Positions 13,294-27,400 of a stretch of 64,000 bases of DNA are shown here, in pieces; within the stretch, counting starts at the first letter, position 1, and every line of letters begins with the position of its first letter. The translations under genes were made by a program, and so were the position numbers. The notes below the pieces were generated by a model, which was given only the letters and a program-made list of their open reading frames with translations, was not told the DNA's origin and searched no databases. The DNA is taken from contig CM019216.1 in NCBI GenBank assembly GCA_009741485.1, positions 53,610,918 to 53,674,917 of the forward strand, read 5' to 3'. The stretch comes from Malurus cyaneus samueli (taxonomy: Eukaryota; Chordata; Aves; Passeriformes; Maluridae).

Positions 13294-15170
13294 GTTCAGT
13301 GCTTTTTTTTTTATCACAAGAACAGTGCTTCAGACTGAAATATCTGCACTGAAGTAATGTGAGCTATATATTGTGTCAATGACTGCTAAATAAATGAGGC
13401 TGTAGTTCCCTCCACAGTGAGTGTGAGTTATTCCAGATTTTGCAAGACCATCTGTATTCCAGGCTTCTAGCTGAACTTAGTGCCGAATATGTTTGACAGA
13501 TAATAGTGTTATTAGATAAATTAAATGTTTGCAATAGGCTGTCAGCTTAATTATGGTAGCTGGCTGCTCTTAAAAAAAACTGGATTGTTTTGGATGGAAG
13601 TGCCTGTGTGATAACCTTGCCCAACTTCTTTCAGTTCTTGAAGTCAGTACTGCAGGGCAGGAAAATGCCCGAGGCAAAGCCCTGCTCAGATGCCTTATTT
13701 ATGGTTCCCTATTAGCATTTTCTGTTTTGACACATGAAACAATCATTGACTGAATCACAGGATGAGCTCCACAACTCCTGAGCTACAGCTCTCTGACAGG
13801 GCACTTGGAGATTCTCTGCTGTTCAGTTGGCTGGGCTGTTTGGTTTTTGTTTTCTATTTGTCAGCCAATTCATATCAGATGCTCTGTGTGTTTGCATGAG
13901 ACTGAAATGGTCAGGAAGCAAGAACTGCATGAAGCATTGTGAAGATGTGTTATTCTCTTTGTTGGTGCTTGTGAAATGCATTGATTCAAAAGTGAGCGTG
14001 TGGCTTTTTTCATGGAGCTGTGCCCTGGGATTCACTAACTCCCACTTTCAATGGCAACACAGCCAAATCCTGTCTGCTTCTGCACCATCTTTTTCCTTAC
14101 TTGCTTCAAGGGCCTGAGATGGAGATTCTGGTAGGTATAATGAGGCTCTGCAGTGAATGCCATCACCAACACTGAGTTTTGCAATAGGACTGGTACAAGA
14201 AGTTATTACACGAGTGTCTTATATTGCAAAGCAATTATTTTAGCTTTATTTTTAAATGATGCTTGCATAAGGTCATCTATTGCATTTCAAGACAAGGGCA
14301 AAGGCAATATCCAAGAGTCACAAAACCTGACTGTAACAGGGTGCTGCACCCTGGGGAGTGGGAATGAAACTGGAAACTCTTTCAGGCAAAGATCCACCAA
14401 GTGACCTTTTGCCAGCTCCTTGACTGACTGTGTGAGCTATGTGAGCAGGCTTTTTCCCTTGTTAGATTTTCCTGAAGAACTTATATTCAATGGCAGTGAG
14501 CTATGCTGTCTCTCCCAAAGAGTGCTGAATGAAACCTCTTTGTCTCCATCTCCTCTTCATCTCATTTGCCCATTTATGTGAAAATATGGATTCCTCTGGC
14601 ATTGGATTTCTCCCTCCTTCACTAATGTCAGTTACTATGGGGATTGCTAATAGGAGAAAAATCAACGATTTACCAAGTAAAAGACGAAAACATTTCAATG
14701 CTATGTCCGTGCAATGGTCTGAATATCTAGGTTCCCGAAGGATGAATATATGAGTGAGAATTTTTGTGTGAATAGCCTGGAAATGCTATGTAAGGGGGCA
14801 TTGTTCTTGCTTTCAAAATATTCGGCATCATAAAAAACTGTTCTAGTACTTTTGTTTCCATGCACTCTGTTCCATATAGTACAGAGGTTTCTCTATGAAA
14901 TAATATTTTTTCTCAGTTTCAAAATACTTGTAAAATGCATATATATCAGTTAGCCATGACTAGCATTTTTTGGGTAATGAACAAATTCTACAAAGTTTCA
15001 AAGAGATGGAATACTCAGATCTTAACCAATGAGTTGATTTGACCTGAGGTGGGGCAAGAGGCAGATTCCCAAACAGTCCCTTGAATGTGGTGTGTCAAGT
15101 ACTTTTGTGTGTAGGAAGCTTGCTGAATGGCACCAGAAATTGTTCAGAAACCTGAAATTACATTGGGGTA

Positions 15171-15300
15171 GTTGGTTTTTTTGTGGTTTTTTTTTTTTTT
15201 TTTGTTTTTTTTTTCCTTGTTTGTTTGGTTTTGTTTTTTTTGTTTTTTTTTTTAGTTTTTTTTTTTTGTTTTTTTTTGTTGGTTTTTTTTTTTTTTTTGT
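15171..15300. repeat. T/G-rich low-complexity tract
   Basis: About 130 bp of T runs broken by G. Open frames through it encode only Phe-rich or, on the other strand, Lys-rich protein and are artefacts. Confidence 0.9.
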
Positions 15301-18300
15301 AGAGGTTGCAGAGACTGAAAGAGACTTCAAGTGTGAAATTTCCACTTTTTATTAGTATGTGAGGTTTTCCTCCTTGGTAATGTCTTTCCTATAGAGGACA
15401 AATTAAACAGAGAGAAAAAAGTGCTACAAAAATTTTCAGAACAGCCCAGCACCAAAGATTTGGTGTTTGGCTGGGGCTGCTGGTAACTCTGGCTTCCAGA
15501 TAGCCACTGGCTGGATCATCCTGTGTGATGTGCTGAAGGAGTGGATGCAGCTCTGCCCTTTGCCTCCTGCATACTTGTGCCACATTATCATGAGGCAAGG
15601 TGAGCTCCACTCTCTGCCTTTGGTGCCAAGTTTGGTCTGACACTGATTTTGGTTGTGATGGAGGGTGGTGGATGCTGAGGGACTTGAGGAGAAAAAGGGC
15701 ACATGTTGAAATATTCTGGTTTGACCTTCAGCTTACCCTTGGGATGCCCTAGGTGTGGGTTTCTGGTCTAAATTCAGCAAATGGTAGTTACAGGGTCAAA
15801 AAATCCACGTGTTCCCCCCTCCGCCCCTTCCTCCAAGAGCACACACATACAGAACAAAGGGTACAGTGGAGGAATTAGTACTAAAAGCCTTTTTTTTATA
15901 TATACCTGGTACAATAACTATACCTAAAAAGGTGATTTGGAGCTCTGTTCTTTTCCAGCAAAGCAAAAAATGTATGTATGCTCTACCAGTTCAGCCCTGT
16001 TTCAGTTCTATATAGAATTTCTTCCAGATGACCTATCCCAAGTTGCCATTTATGTTTTAAGGGATTTTCATTGAATCCCTTACCCTTTTCCTGCTCCTTC
16101 TGTACATCACAGGGAGATGGCTAAGCCATCCATGGAGTGCTATTTCCCTCTCAGACCACTGCAGAAATAAAAGTTGGAAGTTGTGCAAAATGCTGTTAAC
16201 TCAGAATGTAATGAGTGAAGAAAAGGCCCCCCATGCCAGGCTTTGTGGGAAGCAGTGATTGAATGACAAAGGGCAGGGATTCCAGGTGGAAACTCCGGTT
16301 CTTTGTGTGCCTTTCTCAGGGGGCTGGCAGCTGTAGCTGTTACTGCTGTGGATTCGTTCTCTGGTGCAGGATGAGGTGCACTCCTCAGTTTTTCTGTGGG
16401 GTTCCACCTAAGCCCTCCCAGTTTCCCTTGTCCAATCCTTCTGTGAATGCTTCCAACTACAGCTCAGCCCAGGGAAACTTCACATCCAAAGAAAGTCATC
16501 CCAAAGCTCTAAAATATTTTATTTGCCCCTTTTTATTGTAGGAGGAGAAAACATGCTCTTTTGTGGGGTTTTTCCAGTGTGGGTGATGATGGAACATATC
16601 CTGAGCCAAGAGCACTTTTACAACCCCAGCTTTGCCCAGTGTAGCTGGTTTGACTCTTGTTTCAAGAGAACTATAAAAAATGTTTATTGGGTTTTTTGTA
16701 TTGTTTTGTTGTTTTCTTTTTCTTAATTGCTTCTACTGTAGAGAGTCTTCTCATTGCCTGCCTCTGTTATTGATATAAAGCTTTGTCAAAGTTTTCTAAA
16801 TGTGCAGTCTTTCACTTTTTATATAGCAAGAATTAATTCTGATTGAATACTTTGCTTCACTGAACTGCAGATAAGATGAATGGGGAGCTGCTGGCTAAGA
16901 AAAGGCTCTCAAAATGTGTTTTAGACCCCTGTGTCCCTGAGCACTTGATCTATTGATGGGTTTTGTAATGCTGTTATCCTGCTGCTCTAGTTGCAGGATT
17001 TTACCTCACGCTGCAGCGCGCCTGCGGAAGAAAAAAGGGAGGAAGAAGTAGTGGTGACCCAGTTTTTCTCACGTGTGTGCACAGAATGTCCTGGATGCCC
17101 TACAAGCCATTTGGGGTGGACAGTTTTCTTTGCACCGGGTCGGTCTCAGAGTTTGTAACTCCAGCTGATGTTCTTGAGGAAAAAAGAAGCAGGACAGAGT
17201 GGATGGTATGCTCTGTGTTTGCAGCATATCCTGTAAAGTTTTACTGGGAAATATCTGGAGTTGTGGCCTCGTACTGCCTTGTAGTAGGGGAAATTGGAGT
17301 TTTAGGGCTGCTCTAGGAATGTCCTCAGATGTGTCTCTTGAGCCTCAATGCCCCTTGGTGCGAGCTGTGCAGAGTGAGGGAGAGAATTGGTTTCAACAGT
17401 CCTCTTTCAAAAAATGTGGTGGCTAACCCTCAAAATCCTAATGCTGAAATTGCATTTATCTTCTTCCAAATGTTTTCTCAAACCATAAGCCTAATATTCT
17501 CTTGGAGGGAAACCAAAGATATTTTTAACCAGAAGAGACCAGGCTGCAGGGAAGGGGTGTTCAGCCCAGGACTACGAGCATTTAGTGCTGCTTCTTGGCT
17601 CCAGCCCCCCTGAAGGGAATGAAAGGCAATTTATTTGCCCTGTTCTTGTACTGCTGCAGCTACACGGGACAACCTTATTATCTTCTGGAGTTCTCCCAGC
17701 CTAAATATTTCCTCAAAACAGATACCTACATGGACAGATTCCAAATAGTGTAGCGCTTCTTATTATATATACACCCATATGGATCATTTACATTTCAGGC
17801 ACTTTCATTATATGTTATTCTTCATTAAGCAACTGATAGAAAATCCAAAATATTAATTAATAGCGTGATATCCAAAATCTGTACAAATAATGAATGTTTT
17901 GGTCCTTTGAGAAATCTGGTCTCATTTTGTAGGCAGGGGCTATACTGATTTGGACCCCACTGTGTAACATGTGTGGAAAATTACACATGACTAGCCCAAA
18001 ATAACGTCCTTTTGAGGTTCATAGCAATTGCCATTTATGCCAGTGATGACAGAGTTGCAGGGCTGAGATGCATCTTTCAGTGTCTGTTAAAATTATTGTT
18101 ATTCTTTTTGTCAGAAATAAAGTGCAGTTGATACCTACCTCGATGCCTTCAACAAGTTTTCACAGCTGGCACGTAAAAAGGCATTTATCAGTCCTTTCTG
18201 TAAGTGGCTGGTTGCCAAATTAGCTGAATACAGTTACAGCCCTGCTTTAATGTGAACACGCATCACGCATCCTCTGAGATGCTAAATAAATGAGCAGTTT

Positions 18301-18514
18301 CAAGAGTCAAAATGGTATTTATCCACCCTCTTGCAAACTGTTCTTGGAGTTCTTCAAAACTTCCCAGCACTCTGCTTGTGGGCTCCTGTAGGGCTTCTTG
18401 CAGGGGGCAGAAGATCTCCACACAGTAATTCTGAGGCAGTGCTGTGAGAGACGAGTATCTTCACTAATCTTTAAAACAGGAGTACTGCTTTGATTGCAAA
18501 GCTGCACATCACTG

Positions 18515-18573
18515 TTTTTTGGGGGTTTTGGTTTTTTTTTTTGTTGGTTTTTTTTTGGGGGGGGGGGGGTTTG
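18515..18573. repeat. T/G-rich tract with a 13-nt G run
   Basis: T runs alternate with GGGGG and an uninterrupted 13-G run at 18557-18569. It is prone to sequencing error and slippage. Confidence 0.9.
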
Positions 18574-20266
18574 CTCTTTTTTCCCCGTTTCATTGATTCA
18601 ATAAATTGATGCTATCTGGTGTTAAAGTAGATGGCCAACAAGAGAGAACTATCAGGAGTCATTGGTTTGCCTGGCCTTTCCTTCAGCAGCACTGGCCTGA
18701 GACATCCAGCTTTGGTGGATCAGGGCATTGGGGGAATTACATGAACTGCCTGGCTGGTCTCTGTGCATTTTAGGCAGAAGTATTTACAACTAAAATCAGA
18801 GGTTGAGGATCCCTGGGATAAGTCTCTGTCATAGGCATGACCTTTACATGTAGCAGCTGCCCTTGTCCTGGAGAATATGGATGTACCATAGCCCAAAAAC
18901 AGATGTGTTTGAATATATTTCAAAATTGATGCTTGCCAGTATAGATGGTTCCTTCTGATTTAGGCATCAGACTTTGAAATTAAGAAGAGAGCTGAAGAGC
19001 TTTTCCTGTAAATGGGGCATTTTTTCACCTGCCTTCCACGAGGCTTCCCTAGATTCTAATTAAATGCATGTTAAGCTAGAGCAAGAAAAAAGGTCTCTTT
19101 TCTTTATGGCTATTTATTGTGGTTATCTATTTTCAAGCAACTTGAAATAGCTGAAAATTACTGAGACTGCGTAAATGCATTTTGCTCTTTTGTGAAATTT
19201 CGTGGAATTTGGCCTGTGGGTTTAAGAAACCCCAAACATACACACGCACACACACACTGTGATTACACTAGCTGTATTTCCACAAAAAAAAAATAGGGTA
19301 AAAAGGTCAAGCTGTGTTTAGCCCTGAGGTCAAATACCACACAGTGGAAAATGTGCCTCTGTTCTTGGTTTACTTCTAAATGAAAAATATTATTTGTTTC
19401 TAACTTCTAACAATTCCTAGCACTGCAGTGTTTCCCTATTTTATTTAAAGTTTTCTGCAATTAGAAGAAAATGAATAATGCAAAAATGGATTTGCAAATT
19501 AATAGGTTGAATTTATGGTTCTAAAAATGAGACTGCATTATGAATTATTCATGTATACCTGAATGAGCATTATCTTTTCTTAAAACATTTGTGAGGTCCA
19601 AAAGGTTCAGAGTCTCTTTCCTCACCAAAATGTCTTCTTTGGTAGCTAAAAATAGCAGCATCAAAATCACATGAGAATAACAAAAAAATCTCAGATGAAA
19701 TAGGTTTTATGAGTCATAGTCATTAAATATGTAGAAACACAATGATCTGTTTTAAATACAAACTAAATTTGAAAGAAAAAATAGTCAAAATATTATACAA
19801 ATCAGTGTGGATGCTAATCTTTGTACAAAGAAAAGGTTGTGAGAGGGTAGCATGAATTATTTGTTCAGAAAATTGCATTAGAAGATGTTTAAAAAAGCTC
19901 AGCAAATTCTATAAAAGGGCAGAAAGCATATTCCAGCACAACTAGCTGAATGAAACAGCCAGGTTTGGGATTCAAGCACCCTGAGGACATCTACTCAGTA
20001 CTCAGCTTCTGCAGCTCTCCACATTCTGTCCTTGGCTGGAGGCACAGGGAGACCTGACAGAGGTGACATTCTGAGTCTTGACTTCGAGCCTTCAGATCTG
20101 AAAGGGAAAATATGTAACTGTACAGGAACGTGACACATGAATGTAGATGTACTGACAGATCATCTTTAGGTTTAGCAGGAACATCCTGTTAATTAGCCAC
20201 CAGGCAAATCCAGATGTCTCTGCTGAGTTAGTGCTGCCCTGTAGTTGGTGCTCTCTTTGAGAGCTC

Positions 20267-20307
20267 TGGACCTGAGAGACACGGTGATACTGGACCTGAG
20301 AGGCACG
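20267..20307. repeat. two-copy direct repeat at 24-bp spacing
   Basis: TGGACCTGAGAGACACG (20267-20283) recurs with one mismatch at 20291-20307. It is a simple local duplication. Confidence 0.8.
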
Positions 20308-22766
20308 TGTGTGAAGGATTCCTGAGTTTATGTGTAGAAAAAAAAAGCAGGCTCAAACCCTAATGCTTTCCAATTCACCATTTAGGTTTCTCCTATTCAC
20401 TGCCAGTTCAGTCTTACAGCCCTTTGGGTAGCCTCTGTGGATCCTGGGCTTCTTCAAACCAGCTTCCTGAGAATTTGAAAATCCCAAATTTACTATGAGT
20501 TTTCTTTCCAGTAAATATCTCCACCTCCCCTTCCTTTGGGGCAGAGTGACTCAGTGCTGCTAGTGGTGATGAGTGGAGCATTTTTACTGATGAGCACTTC
20601 ACACTGATTCTGTGATGCTGGGGTAAAGAGCACAGACAATTCCCAGGGTGCAGGCTAAAACTGTGCTTCACTTAAACCTTTTCCTTCACACTGATAAAGG
20701 GGAAAAAAAGGTATGAGGTTAAATACTGTTCTACTTTCAGGTTCTAGCTTTTGGATACATCCTTTTCATTAATAAATATCACAATTTCAGCAGTTATCTA
20801 TGCAGTTAGAGCACACCAGGCTTTTGTCAGTGCTGGAGTCCCAGTTTGCACAGCAAATGCCAAATTGTTTAGAGCCCAGTGAAGCCAAGATACTGTGAAT
20901 GGACAGAGCAAACAGCTGAAAAGAAAGAAGTGTGAATGGAAAAAGTAGCTGTGGGAACAGATGTACATTTGCAGGACAGAAGCAGATGTAATTAAGAGGC
21001 TTTGAATGATTTGTAGTACTTGCATACAAACTTCACCTCTCTACTCACTTTCTCCCTAGATGTCAGCATGTGGCACATCAGATGGACACTCAAGCAGAAT
21101 TTTGCATGAAAGGAATTAGAGGAAATAGAATATTCTATTTCTGTTGCATCTGGGAGACTCTTTACATCTGTTTTCACAAACATTAATAGGAGGTTTTCCA
21201 AGTGGGGAGAATTTGGTTGATGACAAGATATTGCTCTGTCAACATTGTAGGGATTTGAAGAACAGCTGCTGGTTGTATTTGAAGCTAAAAGCAGGGGAGA
21301 GGATCAGTGTTAGCTCTGGACTGGGAGCTGCTGAGAAAAGCAATAATTTCTAAATCACTCTTTTTCTAAAGTGTGGTGGCTTTGCATTAGACACTAACTC
21401 TGAAACATCCTGGTGCCTTTTTTTCTCCCTTTTGTGATACTAACCCATTTCTGAGACACTGGGTATGGCTTCCTTTTCTCTCTCCTCTCTCTCGTGATGT
21501 TTGTCAGTGCTTTCAGAGCCTTTGGCAGCTTCCCAGACAGAGCAGGTTCCCTGCCAACAGACTCCCCTCATGGCAGATCCTTTTATAAAGGGCTGACTGC
21601 TTTGATGGATGATAAGGCTAAGGAGAATGAAGGAAAAAGGATTTTTTTTTCATTATTTAAAAGAAAAAAGTCCCTCTCTCTTGCATCTGAAAGGCACATT
21701 GCAAATACAGTCAGTCCAAATCTTGCAAGCTTTTATCAAGAGGGAACCCATCAAGGGTGAAAGCTGTTCCTGTGGTACTCTGTGTGATTCTGGGTGTGGG
21801 AGGTGGAAATGTTAAGGCAGCAAAGGTTAGGAAATTAAAAGGAAAGCAAATTAGAATCTTAGGCTATGAGAGAAAAACACAGTGAGTGGAGAGAAGGGAA
21901 GAATAATCAGTCAAGGGAGAAAACTGGAACAAAGAAGGAAAGAAGCTGGAAAGCAAAAATAGAAACAAAAATGGTCTGTAAGCAGAAGAGAAGCTGAAGA
22001 GAAGTGCTGGAGGAAAGCAAGGTTGGTAAATATGCAGCCATGCATGCACACTGGGTAGACAAATAAGGAAGAGCTGAAGCCAGGACAAAAAATAAATCAT
22101 TAGAGAAGATAAAATATCTTTTTTTCTGACCTCCCTCCTCATCAGCCCAGCTGGTATCTCTCAAGGTTGAATTTAATATTGATGTTTAGCTCTGCAGGTA
22201 TCTGGTTGAGCCTCAAAGGCCGCAATTATATCCATCTTGTGGAGCTTTGCCTCAGAGCTCATAATTATTGTGGACACAGAAGGAAATAAATGTTTTGAAT
22301 CAGTCCAGTATTTCTTTCATTTTGTGTGTTCTGGCTGGACTCTGATGTTGGTAACTCGTTCAACTTCACCTCCTTGCCTTATCTCACCTTAACAGTTTTG
22401 TTGTTTATCAGCTGTTCGCTCCTTCAGAACCTCCAGTGCAATGTGAACATCTGTGGACTGTGTTTCACAACCTCTGGCTGTGGAGGGCACAAACAAAAAA
22501 TGACACGTCCCCTCTGTGTTCACATGGTCTTCGAACAGCACCGCTATGTCACCTCATTTGCTCATCCTTCCAACAAAACCACTCCTATGAGCACAATTAC
22601 TCAGGAACGTGTAAATTGTAACTTTAAGGGAAAGACCTCTCCAGATGTCTTGGCAGGAGTGAACTCATATCCTGTGTGCTTGGGTAAAGCTCTGCTGGGT
22701 CTCCATCCAGACTGGCTCATTACAAACACTGCATTTACAATTGCCTTTTCTAGAGGCAACGTGCAG

Positions 22767-22947
22767 CATATTAATGGTTTCTTTGTTAACATTTCTTTTC
22801 TTTCTTTTTTTTTTTTTCCTTTTCTTTCCCCCTAGCTGAGGAGGACTGCAGGACTANCATATTAATGGTTTCTTTGTTAACATTTCTTTTCTTTCTTTTT
22901 TTTTTTTTCCTTTTCTTTCCCCCTAGCTGAGGAGGACTGCAGGACTA
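22767..22947. repeat. 90-bp perfect duplication around a single N (assembly scar)
   Basis: Bases 22767-22856 and 22858-22947 appear identical base for base, including a 13-T run, and are separated by the only N in the window (22857). This is what two overlapping contig ends joined without merging look like. The true genome probably has one copy. Confidence 0.9.
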
Positions 22948-25371
22948 TCATTAATTTAATGTAACTCTTAATTGTCTAGTAATAGGGTAATTCTGCCTTT
23001 TGAATATCTTTCTTATCTATGCCTGTAGCTCTTGGGGAGCTCCCATCCCATTCATATATACTTTGCTAGCACAGTTAGTGCTCTCTGAAAATGGTGCATC
23101 AAGTCTTCTCTATTTCACAGTAAATTTTCTGTCTTTCTTGGATACCACTTGTGTTGTCTGTTTGCACACCAAGTCAGTGGTGCTGCCCATCTTCCCACTG
23201 AAGGCTGTGCTGTGGAGGTTGGCGCCAGGCTCTGCTGGAGATCCCTGTGGCCCAAGAAAGGAGCAATTCCAGTAGAGAGGGACTGAACTAGGCTGAAGCA
23301 AGCTATGGCTTCAAAGCACAGTGATATTCTGAATCTGGAAAATTGCCCCATTTTTTGGTTTTTTTCACCCTTGGTTAGTGGTTGCATTTACTGTTACAGT
23401 GATTAGGTAATGTGTTCATACCTCAGCCTGCTTTGACTCTTGTTGCCTCCCACCTTCAAGGCTCTGTCCTTGCTTCTGTCTTTGATCTAGCCAAGTTTAC
23501 AAACTAATTTCCTTAGGCTACAGACAGAACTTTTGATGTTTAAGAGGCAGTTATCTGCTTAGTCACAAATGAGGTTTTATGGCACATAAGAATTGACTTG
23601 GAGTCTGGACTTTTCAAAGCCATCCCCGATGGATTCTGGTGAAGGTGGCAGGTGCTCTCCTTCTCTTGTTGAAGTGTTGGCATTCCAGCCTAATCTCTGA
23701 GTTGCATATGCATGCAGATCCTTCCCATCACTGCCTGGGTGCTGGAAGGATTGTGTCTTCTGGGATTATACAGACTTCAGTTTCAATGGCTTTGATGTGA
23801 ACGTCCAGTCTGACCTCCTGTACTCCTACAGAGTAAGCCTGAAGGTCATTAAAAACAATATAAATTAATTTAAAAAAACCTAAAACTGAAACAAATGAGT
23901 TTTTAAAAATCCAGGAGTAAAAGTGAAATTCAATGCATTTTGCTCATGCTTATTTTGTGAATCTTTGCTTCCTCTATCAATCAAAAAGAGATTAAACTTC
24001 CTCACATGCTTAATAATTGGTTAAGCACTATACAGTCCATTGGCTCCAGATAAATGTGTCCCCAATTACTGGGGACTTCTACTAATAGAACCTGAGCTAA
24101 GTAGCAGTCATTAGAGTAAATCAAATACCCCAGTAAAGTGGCTTCAGCTGAAGTTAGGTGCAGTGCAATCATGGCCCTCAGGGCATATGGCTTGATTGCT
24201 CCACAGCCTTGCATGTTTCTTTCTATAAGTGCCATTTTCTAAATGAAATTTTTTTTTTTTTCCTGTGGATCCTTTCAATTCATTATAAAGAACCTCAAGT
24301 ACTTTTTGAAGCCTCCTTGAGGGAATTTTATTTTTACTGGGATTTAAAAAGGGAAATAAATGGGAAAACAGGGAGAATTACTGTGTTTCATCTTGCTCAC
24401 CAAAATCTCACCTTGTTTGAACTCAGCAGTCAGACTATATTCAAACATCAGAGAAGCAGAAAGTGTTCGAGTTTATGGAATAATAGCCTTAAAAAATTCA
24501 CAGAGTGCTAAATATTGGATGAACAGCTGAATGAAAATTCCAGACCTAGAATGTGGAAAGATTAGTCAAACTTCCCAAAGGAAATGTAGCTTGAGCAGCT
24601 ACACTGTCTTTCTAAGCTGCCTATCCCTCCTCCCCCAGGGGCAATTTTTGAACCCACCAGTCACCCGAACAGACCTGATGGAAGCCTGGGGGTGTCAAAA
24701 GACATGGAGTTGTTCCAAATTCTGTGAGGGTGGTTAGTTGGAGGGAGGAACAAAGCAGCTCTGCAGGAGGACAGATGCTTTTCCACACAGGGCATGGGGC
24801 TCAAACTCCTTGCAGAGGTGCTGCCCTTGGTTCAGCAGGGAGCAGGATGAGGTGGATGTGGAGAGAGCCAGGTATGTCTGGGCTGGCTCCAGCGGGACCT
24901 GCTGCTGGGACCAGGAGGTGCATGGGCTGTGGAATATCAACCAGCAGGAAAATGGCTTCATTAATCTTGTTGGGAATGGAACAACTTGTCAGGGCTATGT
25001 GAAGGAAGGGAGAGGGGGAATGAATCTCTGTGCATTTATATGAACAATTTCCATGGGTAGTTCAACACTCAAGAATGCAAAACATTACTTAAGCACCCCC
25101 GAGCACCTCCCCTGATTCTGCTAATAAAGTAAGATGTCAGGAAGAAACAGGGCTGTCGGAGCAGAGCAGGACTGAGAAAGAACAGCCAGGACTGTGCAGG
25201 AGGTAGCCCAGGAAGGCCTGGGCATTGCAGCTCTCCTGGAGCTTGGTGTGATGCCCCTTGGACACTGCCTGCGCTGTGCTGGCCCTGTGGCTGCCACCGG
25301 TCAGCTGCTTGCAGGGATCCTCTGGTGTCAAAATCAGGACCTGTAACTACAACAGGATATTTTTAAAAACT

Positions 25372-25430
25372 CTTTTTTTGTTGTTGTGTTTTTTGGGGTG
25401 GTTGTTGGTTTTTTTTGGTTTTTTTTTTTT
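25372..25430. repeat. T/G-rich low-complexity tract
   Basis: T runs with GTTG, GGGGTGG and GG interruptions, of the same style as the tracts near 15.2 and 18.5 kb. Confidence 0.9.
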
Positions 25431-26499
25431 CCAGGGCAAGAAGGCAGGATGCTGCTGCTGAGCAGGAACAAGATGTCTCTCTTACAGCTCCTCCTGCAGA
25501 AGCTCAGTTTGGTGACGTTTTATTTGTTATCTTCCTTGTGAGCATTGTGAGAAGGGAACCAAAAATTCCAAGCAAGCTCTGCTTTAAGGGATAACCTCTA
25601 AGATACCTCTCCTTCTGCATCACAAATGTGCAAATGGAAAATGACAGCATTATTTTCCTTTTCTTCTTTTCTTCCTGCAGTATGCTTTCTCCCCTGCCTG
25701 GCATACTGATTTGCTTGAGAATCCAGGCAGAAATTTGGTGGAAAAAAAACATCATTAAGTACATGCAGGCTTTGTACAGCCCTGTATCATGACTGGACTC
25801 CAATAGCACCAGATATTTTTTCCTCTCAGATTTCAAAGTACTTATTGTGTAAAATACTGTCACATTTCAACAGCGTTTCTTTCTCTTTTCAAATATTTAG
25901 CAAAGAGAATGACTGAAATATAGCTCACAGATCATCTCATGGATGTCTTGTTCCCTGTCCTTACGTGTGCCACACAGTTCTTCCTCAAGCATTTATGCAT
26001 ATTTGAGACAGCATATTGCAGTGCCAGGATATTCTGGTTGCAGGCCTTTTTTTTTTATTTAAACTGAGCTTTTGCAAGAGCAATAAAGCTTTATATAAGC
26101 TTTGAAATCATCAGGAGAATAGCCTGGAAGTTGTAAGTTAAATTAAAATTATGTTTGTGCTCTTTGGTGTTTGTGCTCTTATTTCTGAGCTCAGAATGTG
26201 CAGTAAGGCTTGCCTCTGGTATGAAATTTTAAAAATACCCCGTCCAGACAGAATTATAAAATGCTTGGTAGATTTGACACCAAGTATCAGAGGTGAGTCA
26301 ATCCATAAAGATGCTGACATTTCCCTACAGGAGAGAACTTAGTTCTTTTAGAATATAACTTGGTGATGCAGACCCTGACCCAAGGTTCACCCAGCCCAGG
26401 GTGCCATAGGTGAAGAGCTCTGGAAGAGTCTGAGCAAGGCAAATATCTGTGATACTTGGTGTTCTCCCTTCACCTTTTTGAACTCAAAGAATTCATGGC

Positions 26500-27400
26500 T
26501 AGACGTGGTCCCAGGGCAGTTCCCCTCTGTGAGAATACGTCCAGCCACAAAAACTTGTATCATCTGCAGTGCCCTTTGTCAAGGAGCTCCTGCTGCCCTT
26601 TTTGCTGTTATTTTGGCTCCTTCAAGCTTCAGCTGATGACCTCATGGTACTGTTAGAGAAACAGACAATCAGTCTTTTTGCAGACTTTTTTTGTATACCC
26701 AGAAGTCATCTCTTTCACAGACTGATGTGTCCTACCTCACTCATTTGCTCCTCGTACAGCAGCTTTCTCTACTTTTCATCTTCTCTTCTGCCCCTCTCTG
26801 AACATTTGCCCGTTCTGCTATAAACCTTTTGAGGGATTTTCTTGCTCAGTCGTATACGATCCCTCTGCAATTCTTCACAGTTGGTGCTAGTCCCTACTAT
26901 CCCAAATAACTTTGTCTTCTTAATAAGCTTTCTCACTTCACCCTTTTCTAAATTTTCCATAAATACACTGAACAGCACAGACCCCCTCTTGAACTGTTGC
27001 TTACTCTCCATTGATAAAATGTTGCTAATGTATTTCTAACTGTGACAAAACCTTCTGTGCATGCCTAGTTTCTTCTAATGCTTTGAAAGATTTTTTTTTT
27101 TTTTTAAATTGAGGCAGTCAGTGTCACCCAAATTGCCCTTATCATCAAATTTGTGGATCCCTTTGCAGCTATCCAGGGAGAGCAAGAAAGACCTTCTCAT
27201 TATAAAAGCCCTGCTAGTTCTTCATATGCTGATCATCTCAAGTGGCTTGTGCTCTTCTAGTTGACCACTAATTTTTTCTCTATTACAGTTCCTCCTAATT
27301 GTCTTGGTTCGAAGGTCAGGCTGCTTTTCCCATATTGCTTCTGGTGATTTTTTTAGGAAATGGCGTGGTTTGACCCCCAGCTGTGACTGAATGTTGCAGT
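26500..27400 (-). mobile_element. CR1-clade LINE reverse-transcriptase remnant
   Basis: On the minus strand, 27011-26769 reads KRGSVLFSVFMENLEKG and then KLIKKTKLFGIVGT and CEELQRDRIRLSK. This parallels the CR1 reverse-transcriptase region (QGSVLGPVLFNIFINDL...DDTKLGG...LQRDLDRL) with the catalytic aspartates lost. Flanking sequence is similar in style but more decayed, so the outer limits are estimates. It is old and non-functional. Confidence 0.6.

Larger units (their letters stand above)
7601..26499. other. long intergenic stretch without a recognised gene
   Basis: AT-rich noncoding DNA. It includes T tracts (8658-8671, 12355-12377), T/G-rich simple sequence (15171-15300, 18515-18573, 25372-25430), a small tandem repeat at 9464-9499, a perfect palindrome at 13271-13293, a 24-bp-spaced duplication at 20267-20307 and an assembly scar at 22767-22947. 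Open frames up to about 170 codons occur but look random or composition-driven. Confidence 0.6.

Noticed and set aside
22326..22835. 169-codon open frame on the + strand
   Set aside because: Low-complexity end, unrelated to any family I recognise, and it runs into the duplicated assembly scar.
27306..27316. GGTTCGAAGGT, like a tRNA B box
   Set aside because: No A box at the right distance and no cloverleaf can be folded; it lies in or next to decayed LINE sequence.
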